In this document: piece after piece, positions 1 to 8,055 of the stretch
How positions within the stretch are numbered: the stretch's first letter is position 1
How the letters are laid out: the number at the start of each line of letters is the position of its first letter
Assembly: GCF_041276565.1 (NCBI RefSeq)
Contig: NZ_JBGGGR010000001.1
Coordinates: forward strand, 1 to 64,000
Source: Phytoplasma sp041276565
GTDB taxonomy: Bacteria > Bacillota_I > Bacilli_A > Acholeplasmatales > Acholeplasmataceae
Reading direction: 5' to 3'
Length of the DNA: 64,000 bases
Position numbers and translations under genes: made by a program
The notes under the pieces: model-generated
What the model was told of the DNA's origin: nothing
Seen by the model: the letters and a program-made list of their open reading frames with translations, nothing else
Databases searched by the model: none

Positions 1-327
1 GGAGCTCGAAGAACAGATGTTTTAAAAATTTTTTTGACTGAAGGTTTTGTTATTTTCTTTTTGATTTCTTGTTTGTTATTGATATGTTTAACAATTCCGA
101 TTGATATAGTCAATTGGTCTGGATGGACAAAAAAACAATTATATTTCAAGCATTTGATAATTTCTTGTCAAATGAGCACATTAATTAATTTAAAAATTCA
201 TTTAAATTTTGGTTTTGTAATTTTAATTGTTACTATAATAAATTTATTTATAACTTTTGTTTCTATTTCCTCTCCTATTTGGAAATTTTCTAGAAAAAAA
301 CCTATTGAAATTATATTAGATAAATAA
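1..327 (+). CDS. FtsX/MacB-type ABC permease, C-terminal part (5' end outside window)
   Basis: The frame is open from base 1 and begins GARRTDVLKIFLTEG, the conserved cytoplasmic segment that precedes the third transmembrane helix of FtsX/MacB permeases. Two hydrophobic helices follow (about residues 16-33 and 75-93 of the visible part), then the typical short tail SRKKPIEIILDK. In this family such permeases pair with an ABC ATPase for lipoprotein or small-substrate export, or peptidase regulation. The ATPase and the first part of the gene lie upstream of the window. A TTG at 34 is not the real start, because the family-specific sequence continues upstream of it. Substrate unknown. Confidence 0.75.
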   Translation, partial: GARRTDVLKIFLTEGFVIFFLISCLLLICLTIPIDIVNWSGWTKKQLYFKHLIISCQMSTLINLKIHLNFGFVILIVTIINLFITFVSISSPIWKFSRKKPIEIILDK

Positions 328-350
328 TTTACTTTTATTATTAATAAATA

Positions 351-402
351 AAATTGATATTTTTATAAATTGTTTTTTTATAGAAATATCAATTTGTTTT
401 TA
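351..402 (+). terminator. Intrinsic terminator after the permease gene
   Basis: Arms 351-362 (AAATTGATATTT) and 384-395 (AAATATCAATTT) are perfect complements. An inner TATAAA/TTTATA pairing extends the stem, and a T-rich tract follows (397-400). It lies 24 bases after the permease stop and upstream of ackA. Confidence 0.65.
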
Positions 403-509
403 AATTTTATAAGAACGAAAATTATATAAAACAAATAAAAAACTATTTATATTTATTTTTTAGGTTATTTTTTTATTTATATAAAAAAAATATATTAGAA
501 AGTTTTAAT

Positions 510-1703
510 ATGAAAATCATTTCGATTAATTCAGGAAGTTCTTCTTTAAAGTTTAAATTATTTAATATGCCTTATGAAGAAATTTTATGTAGTGGTTCTA
601 TAGAAAAAATTGGTTGCACAGACGCAATTTTTACTATTAAATTTCATAATAAAAAAGAACAAATTTTTTTAACTATCAAAGATCATCAAGAAGCTATTAA
701 ATTATTTTTATCTTTTATATTAGAAAATAAAATTATTAATTCTTGGGATGAGATTGATGGTGTAGGACATAGAATTGTACAAGGTGGTGAATTGTTTCAA
801 GAATCTGTTATTTTAACTGATGAAGACATCGACCAAATAGAAAGTTTGAAATATTTAGCGCCTTTACATACTCATGCGAACGTTTTAGGAATTAGATTAT
901 TTAAAAAAATGTTACCTCAAATATTTCAAGTAGGAGTTTTTGATACTACTTTTCATAAAAATATACCTCAAAAGAATTTTTTATATGCTACTCCTTATGA
1001 ATGGTATCAAAAATATAAAATAAGAAAATATGGTTTTCATGGTATTTCTTATCAATATGTTTCCGAAAGAGTAGAACAAATTTTTAATAAAAGCAATTTA
1101 AAAATGATCGTTTGTCATATCGGTAACGGAGTTTCTTTAGCAGCTATCGAAAACGGAAAATCTATAGATACATCTATGGGATTAACTCCGTTAGAAGGTG
1201 TTCCTATGGGGACAAGAAGTGGAAATATCGATCCTACTATTATTTCTTTTATATCTCAAAAAGAAAATAAAAATATTGAAGAAATTTTAGATATCCTTAA
1301 TAAAAAATCAGGACTTTTAGGTATTTCAGGAATTTCAAATGATTGTCGTGTTTTAGAACAAATGGTTTCCCGAGGAGATAAAAAATCTATTTTATCCTTC
1401 GAAATCCAAATTAAAAGAATAGTTGATTATATAGCTAGTTATTATGTTTTATTAAAAGGTATAGATGCTTTAGTTTTTACAGCTGGCATAGGAGAAAATT
1501 CATCTTTTGTGAGAAAAGAAATAATTAAACATTTATCTATTTTAAATATTTATATTGATGATAAATTAAATGAAGAAGCTGTTGTAAAAGAACAAATTAT
1601 TTCTAATGAAAAATCTAATGTACAAGTTATAGTCGTTCCTACAAATGAAGAATTAAAAATTGCTCAAAATGTTTTTAGTTTGACAAAAAACAAAATAAAA
1701 TAA
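510..1703 (+). CDS. ackA: Acetate kinase
   Basis: Interconverts acetyl phosphate + ADP and acetate + ATP in the cytosol, a substrate-level ATP source in organisms with little respiration. The 397-residue length is normal for the family. Visible signatures are the N-terminal INSGSSSLKFKLF phosphate/substrate loop, TFHKNIP, KYGFHG, HIGNGVSLAA, the segment DTSMGLTPLEGVPMGTRSG, and FTAGIGENS near the C-terminus (ASKHA fold, two lobes). The start ATG at 510 has a weak purine tract (TTAGAAAG) about 8 bases upstream. It stands alone between two terminator-like hairpins, so it is probably monocistronic. No phosphotransacetylase is adjacent. Confidence 0.96.
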   Translation: MKIISINSGSSSLKFKLFNMPYEEILCSGSIEKIGCTDAIFTIKFHNKKEQIFLTIKDHQEAIKLFLSFILENKIINSWDEIDGVGHRIVQGGELFQESVILTDEDIDQIESLKYLAPLHTHANVLGIRLFKKMLPQIFQVGVFDTTFHKNIPQKNFLYATPYEWYQKYKIRKYGFHGISYQYVSERVEQIFNKSNLKMIVCHIGNGVSLAAIENGKSIDTSMGLTPLEGVPMGTRSGNIDPTIISFISQKENKNIEEILDILNKKSGLLGISGISNDCRVLEQMVSRGDKKSILSFEIQIKRIVDYIASYYVLLKGIDALVFTAGIGENSSFVRKEIIKHLSILNIYIDDKLNEEAVVKEQIISNEKSNVQVIVVPTNEELKIAQNVFSLTKNKIK

Positions 1704-1745
1704 AAATATTTTTTTGTATATATAAGAAAAATATTTTTATTTTTT
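1702..1745 (+). terminator. Intrinsic terminator after ackA
   Basis: Arms 1702-1713 and 1727-1738 both read AAAAATATTTTT, which is self-complementary, and are followed by a T-rich stretch. The structure overlaps the ackA stop and precedes the tRNA gene. Confidence 0.5.
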
Positions 1746-1754
1746 AATATATAA

Positions 1755-1842
1755 GGAGAAATACTCAAGTGGTTTAAGAGGCTCGCTTGGAAGGCGAGTA
1801 GTTCGAATAGAATCAAGGGTTCGAATCCCTTTTTCTCCGCCA
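1755..1842 (+). tRNA. tRNA-Ser (GGA anticodon)
   Basis: This 88-base gene is clearly more GC-rich than its surroundings. The acceptor arm GGAGAAA (1755-1761) pairs with TTTCTCC (1832-1838), with discriminator G and an encoded CCA at 1840-1842. The anticodon stem-loop GCTCGCTTGGAAGGCGAG carries GGA (loop CTTGGAAG). A long variable arm follows, as in class II tRNAs, and then a TPsiC arm containing GGTTCGAATCC. Anticodon GGA reads UCC/UCU serine codons. Confidence 0.96.
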
Positions 1843-2006
1843 AATATAAAATTATTTTATAAAAGTAATTTTTTTTGATATAAAAAAATAATTTTTTATA
1901 TAAAATGATTTATTTTATTTTTTATAATATACTATGTATTATTTTTTTATATGGGAAAATTTTAAAAAATTATTTTAGATATTTCAGAATAAGAGAAAAA
2001 ATATTG

Positions 2007-2873
2007 ATGAAGCAATATTTAGATTTATGTCGGTTAATATTAAAAAAAGGTGTTTTAAAAGAAAATAGAACTAAATTTCCGGCTTTTAGTATATTTGGAA
2101 CACAAATACGTTTCAATTTACAAGAGGGTTTTCCTTTGGTGACTACTAAAAAAGTAAATTTTAAAGCTATCGTTTATGAATTGTTATGGTTTATTAAAGG
2201 AGATACTAATATTCGTTATTTAGTTAAACATAATGTTAATATTTGGAACGAATGGCCTTACCAAAAGTATTCTCGATCTCCTTTTTTTCAAGGAGAAACT
2301 TTATCAGAATTTATTCAAAAAATAAAACAAGATAAAAATTTCGCTCAACAACATGGTGATTTAGGTCCTATTTACGGAAAACAATGGCGTGATTTTTCAG
2401 GTATCGATCAATTACAAGAAGTTATTCAAGAAATCAAAAATAATCCTTCTTCGAGACGTTTGATTATTTTAGCTTGGAATCCTCCACTTATAGACAAAAT
2501 GGTTTTACCTCCTTGTCATGTTTTGATGCAGTTTTATGTTTATAAAAATAAACTTTCTTTACAATTGTTTCAAAGAAGTGGGGATGTTTTTTTAGGTGTT
2601 CCTTTTAATATCGCTTCTTATTCGTTATTGTTAATGATGGTGGCACAATTAACTAATTTAGAACCTTATGAATTTGTTCATACTTTAGGTGACGCTCATA
2701 TTTATGAAAATCATTTAGAACAAGTTAAAACTCAGATAAATCGTGTTCCTTTTACTTTACCACAAGTTATTTTAAACAAAAATGTTAGCAAAATAGAAGA
2801 TTTTCAATTTTCTGATTTTGTTTTAAAAAATTATAAAACTCATAATGTTTTAAAAGCTGAAATCGCAGTATGA
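2007..2873 (+). CDS. thyA: Thymidylate synthase
   Basis: Methylates dUMP to dTMP using methylene-tetrahydrofolate and releases dihydrofolate. The catalytic cysteine motif LPPCHVLMQFYV, QRSGDVFLGVPFNIASYSLL (dUMP binding) and the DAHIYENH segment are all present. I place the start at the ATG at 2007 (MKQYLDLCRLIL, 288 residues). An in-frame ATG at 1905 would add 34 hydrophobic residues foreign to the family. A weak AAGAG lies 11 bases upstream of 2007. The stop overlaps the folA start (ATGA), so the two are translationally coupled. This pairing is logical because DHFR recycles the dihydrofolate made by ThyA. Confidence 0.95.
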   Translation: MKQYLDLCRLILKKGVLKENRTKFPAFSIFGTQIRFNLQEGFPLVTTKKVNFKAIVYELLWFIKGDTNIRYLVKHNVNIWNEWPYQKYSRSPFFQGETLSEFIQKIKQDKNFAQQHGDLGPIYGKQWRDFSGIDQLQEVIQEIKNNPSSRRLIILAWNPPLIDKMVLPPCHVLMQFYVYKNKLSLQLFQRSGDVFLGVPFNIASYSLLLMMVAQLTNLEPYEFVHTLGDAHIYENHLEQVKTQINRVPFTLPQVILNKNVSKIEDFQFSDFVLKNYKTHNVLKAEIAV

Positions 2874-3346
2874 TTACAATTATTGCGGCTTTAGATTCTA
2901 ATTTTTTAATTGGTAAAGAAAACAAGTTACCGTGGCATTATCCTAAAGATCTTTTATTTTTTAAACAAAAAACTTTTAATAAAAATGTTTTAATGGGAAT
3001 AAATACTTATCAATCTTTGAAAACATATTATAAAAAAAAACCACTTCCTTTTGATAAAATTTATGTAGCCAGTCGTTCGAAACTGAATATTCAAGATATA
3101 TTTTGGGTTTCGGATTTAAAAATTTTTTTAGAAGAATATAAAAACAAAAAAGAAGAAATTATGGTTATAGGTGGTAGTCAAATTTATCACCAATCTTTGG
3201 ATTATGCAAAAAAAATGTATTTGACTCATATATTAAAAAGGTACAAAGGAGACACTTTCTTCCCTTTTTTTAATTATCAATATTATTTGGTTAAAGAAAA
3301 AACATATATAAATGAATTGATTTTTGTTACTTATATTAAAAAATAA
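2870..3346 (+). CDS. folA: Dihydrofolate reductase
   Basis: Reduces dihydrofolate to tetrahydrofolate with NADPH. The 158-residue protein shows IIAALDSNFLIGKENKLPWH at the N-terminus, an acidic catalytic residue in YPKDLLFFKQKT, VLMGINTYQSL (usually GRKTYESI), and the cofactor glycine pair in MVIGGSQIY. The usual basic residue after MG (R or K) is N here (MGINTY), a mild divergence in the NADPH-binding region. It overlaps thyA by 4 bases and is followed 23 bases later by plsC, so thyA-folA-plsC is probably one transcript. Confidence 0.93.
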   Translation: MITIIAALDSNFLIGKENKLPWHYPKDLLFFKQKTFNKNVLMGINTYQSLKTYYKKKPLPFDKIYVASRSKLNIQDIFWVSDLKIFLEEYKNKKEEIMVIGGSQIYHQSLDYAKKMYLTHILKRYKGDTFFPFFNYQYYLVKEKTYINELIFVTYIKK

Positions 3347-3369
3347 AAATAAGGGATGAAAATAAAATT

Positions 3370-4185
3370 ATGTTTAGCTTTATTTTTTTGTTGTTTTTAA
3401 TTTGTTTTAATTTTATTTCTTTTAATTTGTTTATAATTCCTTTTAGTAGTGTTTTGCATATTCAAATTTTAATGGGTATTTTATTTTTTGTCGTGAGTGT
3501 AATTTTAGCTTGGGTTTATGTTCTTTTTTTATTGTTTTCAGTTATGTGGATTACTCGAAATTTAAAAGTAGATCACCCTTTCAGACAAAAAATTATCATG
3601 AGTATTTCTAAATTAATTGTAAGATTTTTTAGGATTAAAATTATTGTTCATAATAAAGAATTAATTCCTTTGCAAGATAAATTAGTTATTTATTCTAATC
3701 ATAAAACGAATTTCGATCCTTTTATTATTTCTTCAATTTTTCCAAGAACTCTTGCTTTTACACCTAAAGAGGAACTTTATCATGGTAAAATAGGTTGGAT
3801 GTTAAGTTATTTTTTTGAACTGATAAATTGTATCCAGATTCAAAGAGACAACGATAGAAAAACAGTACAAAACATTTTAAAAGGTATCGATAATATTAAA
3901 GAAAAATTAGCAGTTGTTATTTTTCACGAAGGTGGAATTAAACAAAAAAAAAGCGACAAAATTTTAAATTCTTTAGATGGTTCTTTTAATATAGCTTTAA
4001 AAAGCGAAGCTAATATCCTTCCTGTTACTTTAAAAGGGGCTTGTGCCATGAGAGGAAAATGTTGGTTTCGTAAAAAAAAAATTGAAGTTTTTTTTCATCT
4101 CGCTTTACCATTTGAAACATTTAAAGAGAAAAAAACAAAAGAAATAAATACAAAAGTAACCAGTATTATTAATTCGGTTTTGTAA
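3370..4185 (+). CDS. plsC: 1-acyl-sn-glycerol-3-phosphate acyltransferase (PlsC family)
   Basis: Second acylation in phosphatidic acid synthesis, at the membrane. Two strongly hydrophobic segments lie at about residues 1-25 and 30-62. The acyltransferase motif I YSNHKTNFDP (NHX4D) is followed by the substrate motif IQIQRDN and FHEGG, which corresponds to the FPEGT motif with H for P and G for T. The length of 271 residues is a little above the family norm because of the N-terminal membrane region. It lies 23 bases after folA. Confidence 0.88.
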   Translation: MFSFIFLLFLICFNFISFNLFIIPFSSVLHIQILMGILFFVVSVILAWVYVLFLLFSVMWITRNLKVDHPFRQKIIMSISKLIVRFFRIKIIVHNKELIPLQDKLVIYSNHKTNFDPFIISSIFPRTLAFTPKEELYHGKIGWMLSYFFELINCIQIQRDNDRKTVQNILKGIDNIKEKLAVVIFHEGGIKQKKSDKILNSLDGSFNIALKSEANILPVTLKGACAMRGKCWFRKKKIEVFFHLALPFETFKEKKTKEINTKVTSIINSVL

Positions 4186-4302
4186 AAATTGCATAAAATA
4201 AAAAATTTTTTTCTATATTTTATTATAATATTAATATAATTGTTGGAAATTTTATATATTTTAAAAATGTTTTAAAAATAAAGAAAGTATTGTGTAAGTT
4301 TA

Positions 4303-5649
4303 ATGAATAAAGTAAAATTAGTAGCCACATTAGGACCAGCTTGCGAAAGTAAAACAATTTTAACTCAATTGGTGAAAAATGGATTGAGTGTAGCACGTTT
4401 TAATTTTTCTCATGCTGATTACGCAAATAGCGAAAAAATTTTAAATTTAATTAAAGAAATTAATAAAGAAAATGACTCTTATTTAGCGACTATGCTTGAT
4501 ACAAAAGGTCCCGAAATAAGAACTCATAATTTCGATGGTTTAGTTCAAATAGAAGAAAATTCAGAAATTAGAATAGTTTTCGAAGAAGTTTTAGGAACAA
4601 AAGAAAAATTTTCTGTTACTTATGATAAATTATATGATGACGTGAATAAAGGTGATTCTATTTTTATTGATGATGGTTATTTAACTTTAGAAGTTATCGA
4701 AAAAGATGAAATAAAACGTGAATTAATAACTAAAGCAAAAAATTCTCATGTTGTTAAATCACGTAGAGGCGTTAATGTTCCGAATGTAAAATTACAAATG
4801 CCTTATATTTCAGCCAAAGATAAATCTGATATTATTTTCTCTTCTGAAAAAAAATATGATTTTTTAGCTCTTTCATTTGTTCGTGAAGCACAAGATATTT
4901 TAGATGTGAGAGAAATTTTAAATTCTCAAAATAATAAACATATTAAAATTATTTCTAAAATCGAAAATCAAGAAGGTCTTGATAATTTAGATGAAATTAT
5001 TAGTCTTTCTGATGGAATCATGGTCGCACGTGGTGATTTAGGTATTGAAATTAATGAAGAATTAGTGCCTTTCTATCAGACAGAAATGATTGAAAGTTGT
5101 TTAAGAGCAGGAAAAATTGTTATTGTAGCTACTCAAATGTTAGAATCAATGCAAAAAAATCCAAGACCTACAAAAGCAGAAATTAGCGATGTTTATAACT
5201 CTGTTTTAGAAGGAGCTACTGCAACAATGTTATCAGGCGAATCAGCTGCTGGATTATATCCTGTTAAATCTGTTGCGACAATGTTTAAAATTCAAAAAAA
5301 AGCTGAAAAAAGTGTTCCTCATGATATCATTTCTGAATTTTTTACTCCCACAAACAAAGAAGAAATGTTAGCTTTTGGAGTTTCTCAAATATGCGCAAGA
5401 AATAATATTGATGCGATTGTTGTAGATGATAAAAAATATGCTATTGCATTATCTAAATTTTATCCTAAAGCGTTAGTGTTCACTAAAGTAAATGATATGT
5501 TGGAAGCAACATCTTTAGCTTTAAATTATGCTAGTTTTCCTTTTTTAAGCGAACAAGAATTAGAAAATAAACTTAATTTGTTGCAAGTACAAAATGATAA
5601 TTCTTTAGTTTTATTAAAAATAGAAAATGATAATTTAAAATTTATGTAG
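4303..5649 (+). CDS. pyk: Pyruvate kinase
   Basis: Last ATP-forming step of glycolysis: phosphoenolpyruvate + ADP to pyruvate + ATP. The 448-residue protein has VATLGPAC at the start, the catalytic segment MLDTKGPEIRTH, the lysine region IISKIENQEG, the Mg-binding IMVARGDLGIEI, TQMLESM and a short C-terminal allosteric-type domain. The extra PEP-utilizer domain of some Bacillus enzymes is absent. A TATAAT at 4224-4229 in the 117-base upstream gap could be a -10 box, but no convincing -35 is visible. Purine-rich AAAGAAAG lies about 17 bases before the ATG. Confidence 0.96.
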   Translation: MNKVKLVATLGPACESKTILTQLVKNGLSVARFNFSHADYANSEKILNLIKEINKENDSYLATMLDTKGPEIRTHNFDGLVQIEENSEIRIVFEEVLGTKEKFSVTYDKLYDDVNKGDSIFIDDGYLTLEVIEKDEIKRELITKAKNSHVVKSRRGVNVPNVKLQMPYISAKDKSDIIFSSEKKYDFLALSFVREAQDILDVREILNSQNNKHIKIISKIENQEGLDNLDEIISLSDGIMVARGDLGIEINEELVPFYQTEMIESCLRAGKIVIVATQMLESMQKNPRPTKAEISDVYNSVLEGATATMLSGESAAGLYPVKSVATMFKIQKKAEKSVPHDIISEFFTPTNKEEMLAFGVSQICARNNIDAIVVDDKKYAIALSKFYPKALVFTKVNDMLEATSLALNYASFPFLSEQELENKLNLLQVQNDNSLVLLKIENDNLKFM

Positions 5650-5714
5650 TATAAATTTTATTTTTATGTTTATATTTAAATAATTAATTTACTTTTAATA
5701 AGAGGTATTTTTTT

Positions 5715-6527
5715 ATGTTTGAAGAAAAAAATAAAATAGGTATTGGTTTTCGTAAAGTTGAAGAAAATTTTTTAATTGATAAAAAAGGGAACACTATTTA
5801 TCAAGAAACGATAACACGTACTGGAGTTGCTGTAAAAACAATTTCATTATTACTTTGTGTTTCTTTATTTGCTTGGCTGAGTTATTCTAGTTTTATTCCT
5901 TCACTTGTATCGAAAAAACCTTCATTAATAAGACCAATATTATTCTTTTCTGTTTTATTAACTTTTGGTACTTATTTAGTAGGTGTTTTTTCTGTTTCAT
6001 TGTCCAAAGCATGTTCTTGGATTTTCGCAATGTCTAAAGGGTTTACTTTAGGAGCTTTGTTACTTTTTTTAAGATCAGAATATATTTGGTTGAGTAATTT
6101 TAATTCAGTAATATCGTTAGCGTTAATTTCTACTATTTTAGTTTTTGCTATAATGCTTTTATTGTATTCAAATAATATTTTAGTGTCAACTTTTAGTTTT
6201 CAAAAAAAAATGTTATTTTGTACTTTTATAATTTTATCTTTTTCTATCTTATCTATAATTTTTGCTGTTCTCCGTATTCCTTTATTTGAACAAATGCAAT
6301 CAGTATGGTTTATAGCTTTACCTATTAATATGTTTTTAATAGTTTATTCATCTTTAACTTTAATTTTATATTTTGATTATGTTGAACAAATGATATTTAA
6401 TAATATGACTAAAAAATATGAATGGCAATTATCATTATGTTTTGTTGCCGTTATAGTATTATTCTTTATAAGAATATTGAAATTTTTATTAAATATTTTT
6501 AGATTTTCTAGAAAAGACATGATTTAG
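5715..6527 (+). CDS. Bax inhibitor-1 / YccA family membrane protein
   Basis: The 270-residue integral membrane protein has a soluble N-terminus of about 45 residues, then seven hydrophobic helices (from about residues 42, 72, 98, 123, 155, 185 and 232). Near the C-terminus the segment YEWQLSLCFVAVIVLFFIRILKFL matches the family signature (YEWYAAFG..VTLVWLYLEILRL). It follows the N-terminal pattern of YccA/YetJ-like proteins, some of which are calcium leak channels. The physiological role here is unknown. It lies alone between pyk and rpsP. Start ATG 5715 has AAGAGG 15 bases upstream. Confidence 0.8.
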   Translation: MFEEKNKIGIGFRKVEENFLIDKKGNTIYQETITRTGVAVKTISLLLCVSLFAWLSYSSFIPSLVSKKPSLIRPILFFSVLLTFGTYLVGVFSVSLSKACSWIFAMSKGFTLGALLLFLRSEYIWLSNFNSVISLALISTILVFAIMLLLYSNNILVSTFSFQKKMLFCTFIILSFSILSIIFAVLRIPLFEQMQSVWFIALPINMFLIVYSSLTLILYFDYVEQMIFNNMTKKYEWQLSLCFVAVIVLFFIRILKFLLNIFRFSRKDMI

Positions 6528-6559
6528 AATAATTATCTTATGTTTCTTTTGTTCTATTT

Positions 6560-6587
6560 TTGAAAATTAATATAAAAACAATATAAA
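6560..6587 (+). promoter_or_regulatory. Putative promoter for rpsP-trmD-rplS
   Basis: TTGAAA (6560-6565) and TATAAA (6582-6587) are separated by 16 bases, about 45 bases before the rpsP start, in the gap between two unrelated genes. AT-rich background makes chance matches common, so this is tentative. Confidence 0.45.
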
Positions 6588-6630
6588 TAAAATTTTAATT
6601 TACGAAATATTTTAAGAAAGTGATTTTTTT

Positions 6631-6885
6631 ATGGCAATAAAAATGCGTTTACAACGTTTTGGAAACAAAACAAGACCTTTTTATCGTGTAGTAACAGCAG
6701 AATCTTGTAACAAAAGAGATGGCAAATTTTTAGAAATTTTAGGAACTTACGAACCGTTTCATAATTTGATAAATATAGATGCAGAAAAAGTAGAAAAATG
6801 GTTATCTCGTGGAGCTCAACCTACTAAAACTGTTAAGAATTTATTAAAAAAAAATAGAAAAAATTCGAAATCAGTTTCAAATTAA
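6631..6885 (+). CDS. rpsP: 30S ribosomal protein S16
   Basis: Small-subunit assembly protein of 84 residues. The signatures MAIKMRLQRFGNKTRPFYRVVTAES, ILGTYEPF and the WLSRGAQPTKTVKNLL segment are all present. AAGAAAG lies 12 bases before the ATG. It heads the rpsP-trmD-rplS group. The rimM gene and a small KH-domain gene, normally found between rpsP and trmD in Firmicutes, are absent here: only 17 bases separate the two genes. Confidence 0.97.
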   Translation: MAIKMRLQRFGNKTRPFYRVVTAESCNKRDGKFLEILGTYEPFHNLINIDAEKVEKWLSRGAQPTKTVKNLLKKNRKNSKSVSN

Positions 6886-6902
6886 TTAAAATTCAAGAAA
6901 TA

Positions 6903-7631
6903 ATGAAATTTGATATTATAACTATTTTCCCTAATTTTTTTGATAATTTTTTAAATAATTCTATTTTAAAAAGGGCTCGTGAAAAAAACAAAATTGAAGT
7001 TCATATTCATGATTTAAGAGAATATAGCCAAAATAAACATCATCAAGTCGACGACACCCCTTATGGTGGAGATGTTGGGATGTTGTTAGCCTTTCCTCCT
7101 TTTTATGATTGTTTAAAAAATATAAAAAAAACTTCAAAAACAAGAGTGATTTTCTTGTCACCTCAAGGTAATTTATTGCATCAAAAAAAAGTTGTTCAAT
7201 ATGTAGAAAATTATTCTCATTTAATAATTTTATGCGGTAATTATGAAGGGGTAGATGATAGAATTTTAGAATATATTGATGAAGAAATTTCGATAGGCGA
7301 TTATATTTTAACAGGAGGAGAATTCTCAGCAATGATTTTAATTAATGTCGTCGCTAGAGTTGTCCCAGGAGTCATCAAAAAAGAATCTTATTTACAAGAT
7401 TCACTTCAAAATGGATTATTAAAATATTCTCAATATACTAAACCACAAGAATATCAAAATCATAAAGTACCTGAAGTTCTTTTATCTGGTGATCATCAAA
7501 AAATTATCAAATGGCGTAAAGAAAGTAGCTTAAGAAATACTTTGATAAAAAGACCAGAATTATTATCTAAAATAACATTAGATACTGAAGCTAAAGAAAT
7601 ATTAACAAAAATAAAAAAAGAAAAGAAATAA
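6903..7631 (+). CDS. trmD: tRNA (guanine-N1-)-methyltransferase
   Basis: Makes m1G37 in tRNAs that read CUN, CCN and CGG codons, using S-adenosylmethionine and preventing +1 frameshifting. The 242-residue protein shows FDIITIFPNFF at the start, the DDTPYGGDVGML loop, LCGNYEGVDDRI and GDYILTGGE of the SPOUT trefoil knot, and the RPELL segment in the C-terminal domain. It lies between rpsP and rplS with short gaps, a conserved order. A long minus-strand reading frame across it is only an antisense shadow. Confidence 0.96.
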   Translation: MKFDIITIFPNFFDNFLNNSILKRAREKNKIEVHIHDLREYSQNKHHQVDDTPYGGDVGMLLAFPPFYDCLKNIKKTSKTRVIFLSPQGNLLHQKKVVQYVENYSHLIILCGNYEGVDDRILEYIDEEISIGDYILTGGEFSAMILINVVARVVPGVIKKESYLQDSLQNGLLKYSQYTKPQEYQNHKVPEVLLSGDHQKIIKWRKESSLRNTLIKRPELLSKITLDTEAKEILTKIKKEKK

Positions 7632-7655
7632 AAAAAATACTCAAAGGAGTTTTAA

Positions 7656-8015
7656 ATGAATTTAAAAGGACAACAATTAATTGATTCAATTAATGCTAAC
7701 AATTTAAGAACTGTTCCTAATTTCAAACCTGGAGATACTGTTAAAGTTTTTATCAAAATCGAAGAAGGAAATAAAACAAGAATTCAAATTTTTGAAGGAT
7801 TAGTTATAAGACGTAAAGGAAGTCATATTTCCGAAACTTTTACTGTGAGAAAAGTTTATTCAGGAATAGGCGTAGAACGTACTTTTCCAGTTCATTCTCC
7901 TTCATATGAAAAAATAGAAGTCATAAGACGCGGAATAGTTCGCCGAGCAAAACTTTATTATATTAGAAATTTATCTAATAAAGCCATCAAAATTAAAGAA
8001 CAAAAAACAAGATAA
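7656..8015 (+). CDS. rplS: 50S ribosomal protein L19
   Basis: L19 sits at the 30S-50S interface. The 119 residues contain FKPGDTVKVFIKI, RIQIFEGLVIRRKG, TFTVRKVYSGIGVERTFPVHSP and the basic tail RRAKLYYIRNLSNKAIKIKE, all normal. AAAGGAG lies 8 bases before the ATG, a strong ribosome-binding site. It is the last gene of the rpsP group; no clear terminator follows before tyrS. Confidence 0.97.
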   Translation: MNLKGQQLIDSINANNLRTVPNFKPGDTVKVFIKIEEGNKTRIQIFEGLVIRRKGSHISETFTVRKVYSGIGVERTFPVHSPSYEKIEVIRRGIVRRAKLYYIRNLSNKAIKIKEQKTR

Positions 8016-8055
8016 GTAGTTTTGTTTATAAATCTGAAAATATAGAGGTTTTATT

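Noticed and set aside
1680..1708. TTGACA at the end of ackA as a promoter for the tRNA gene
   Set aside because: It is inside ackA codons, has no good -10 at the right distance and is followed by a terminator-like hairpin before the tRNA.
6961..7332. A 123-codon minus-strand reading frame inside trmD
   Set aside because: It lies fully opposite trmD, whose product is recognised motif by motif. No ribosome-binding site or family pattern is seen; it is an antisense shadow.
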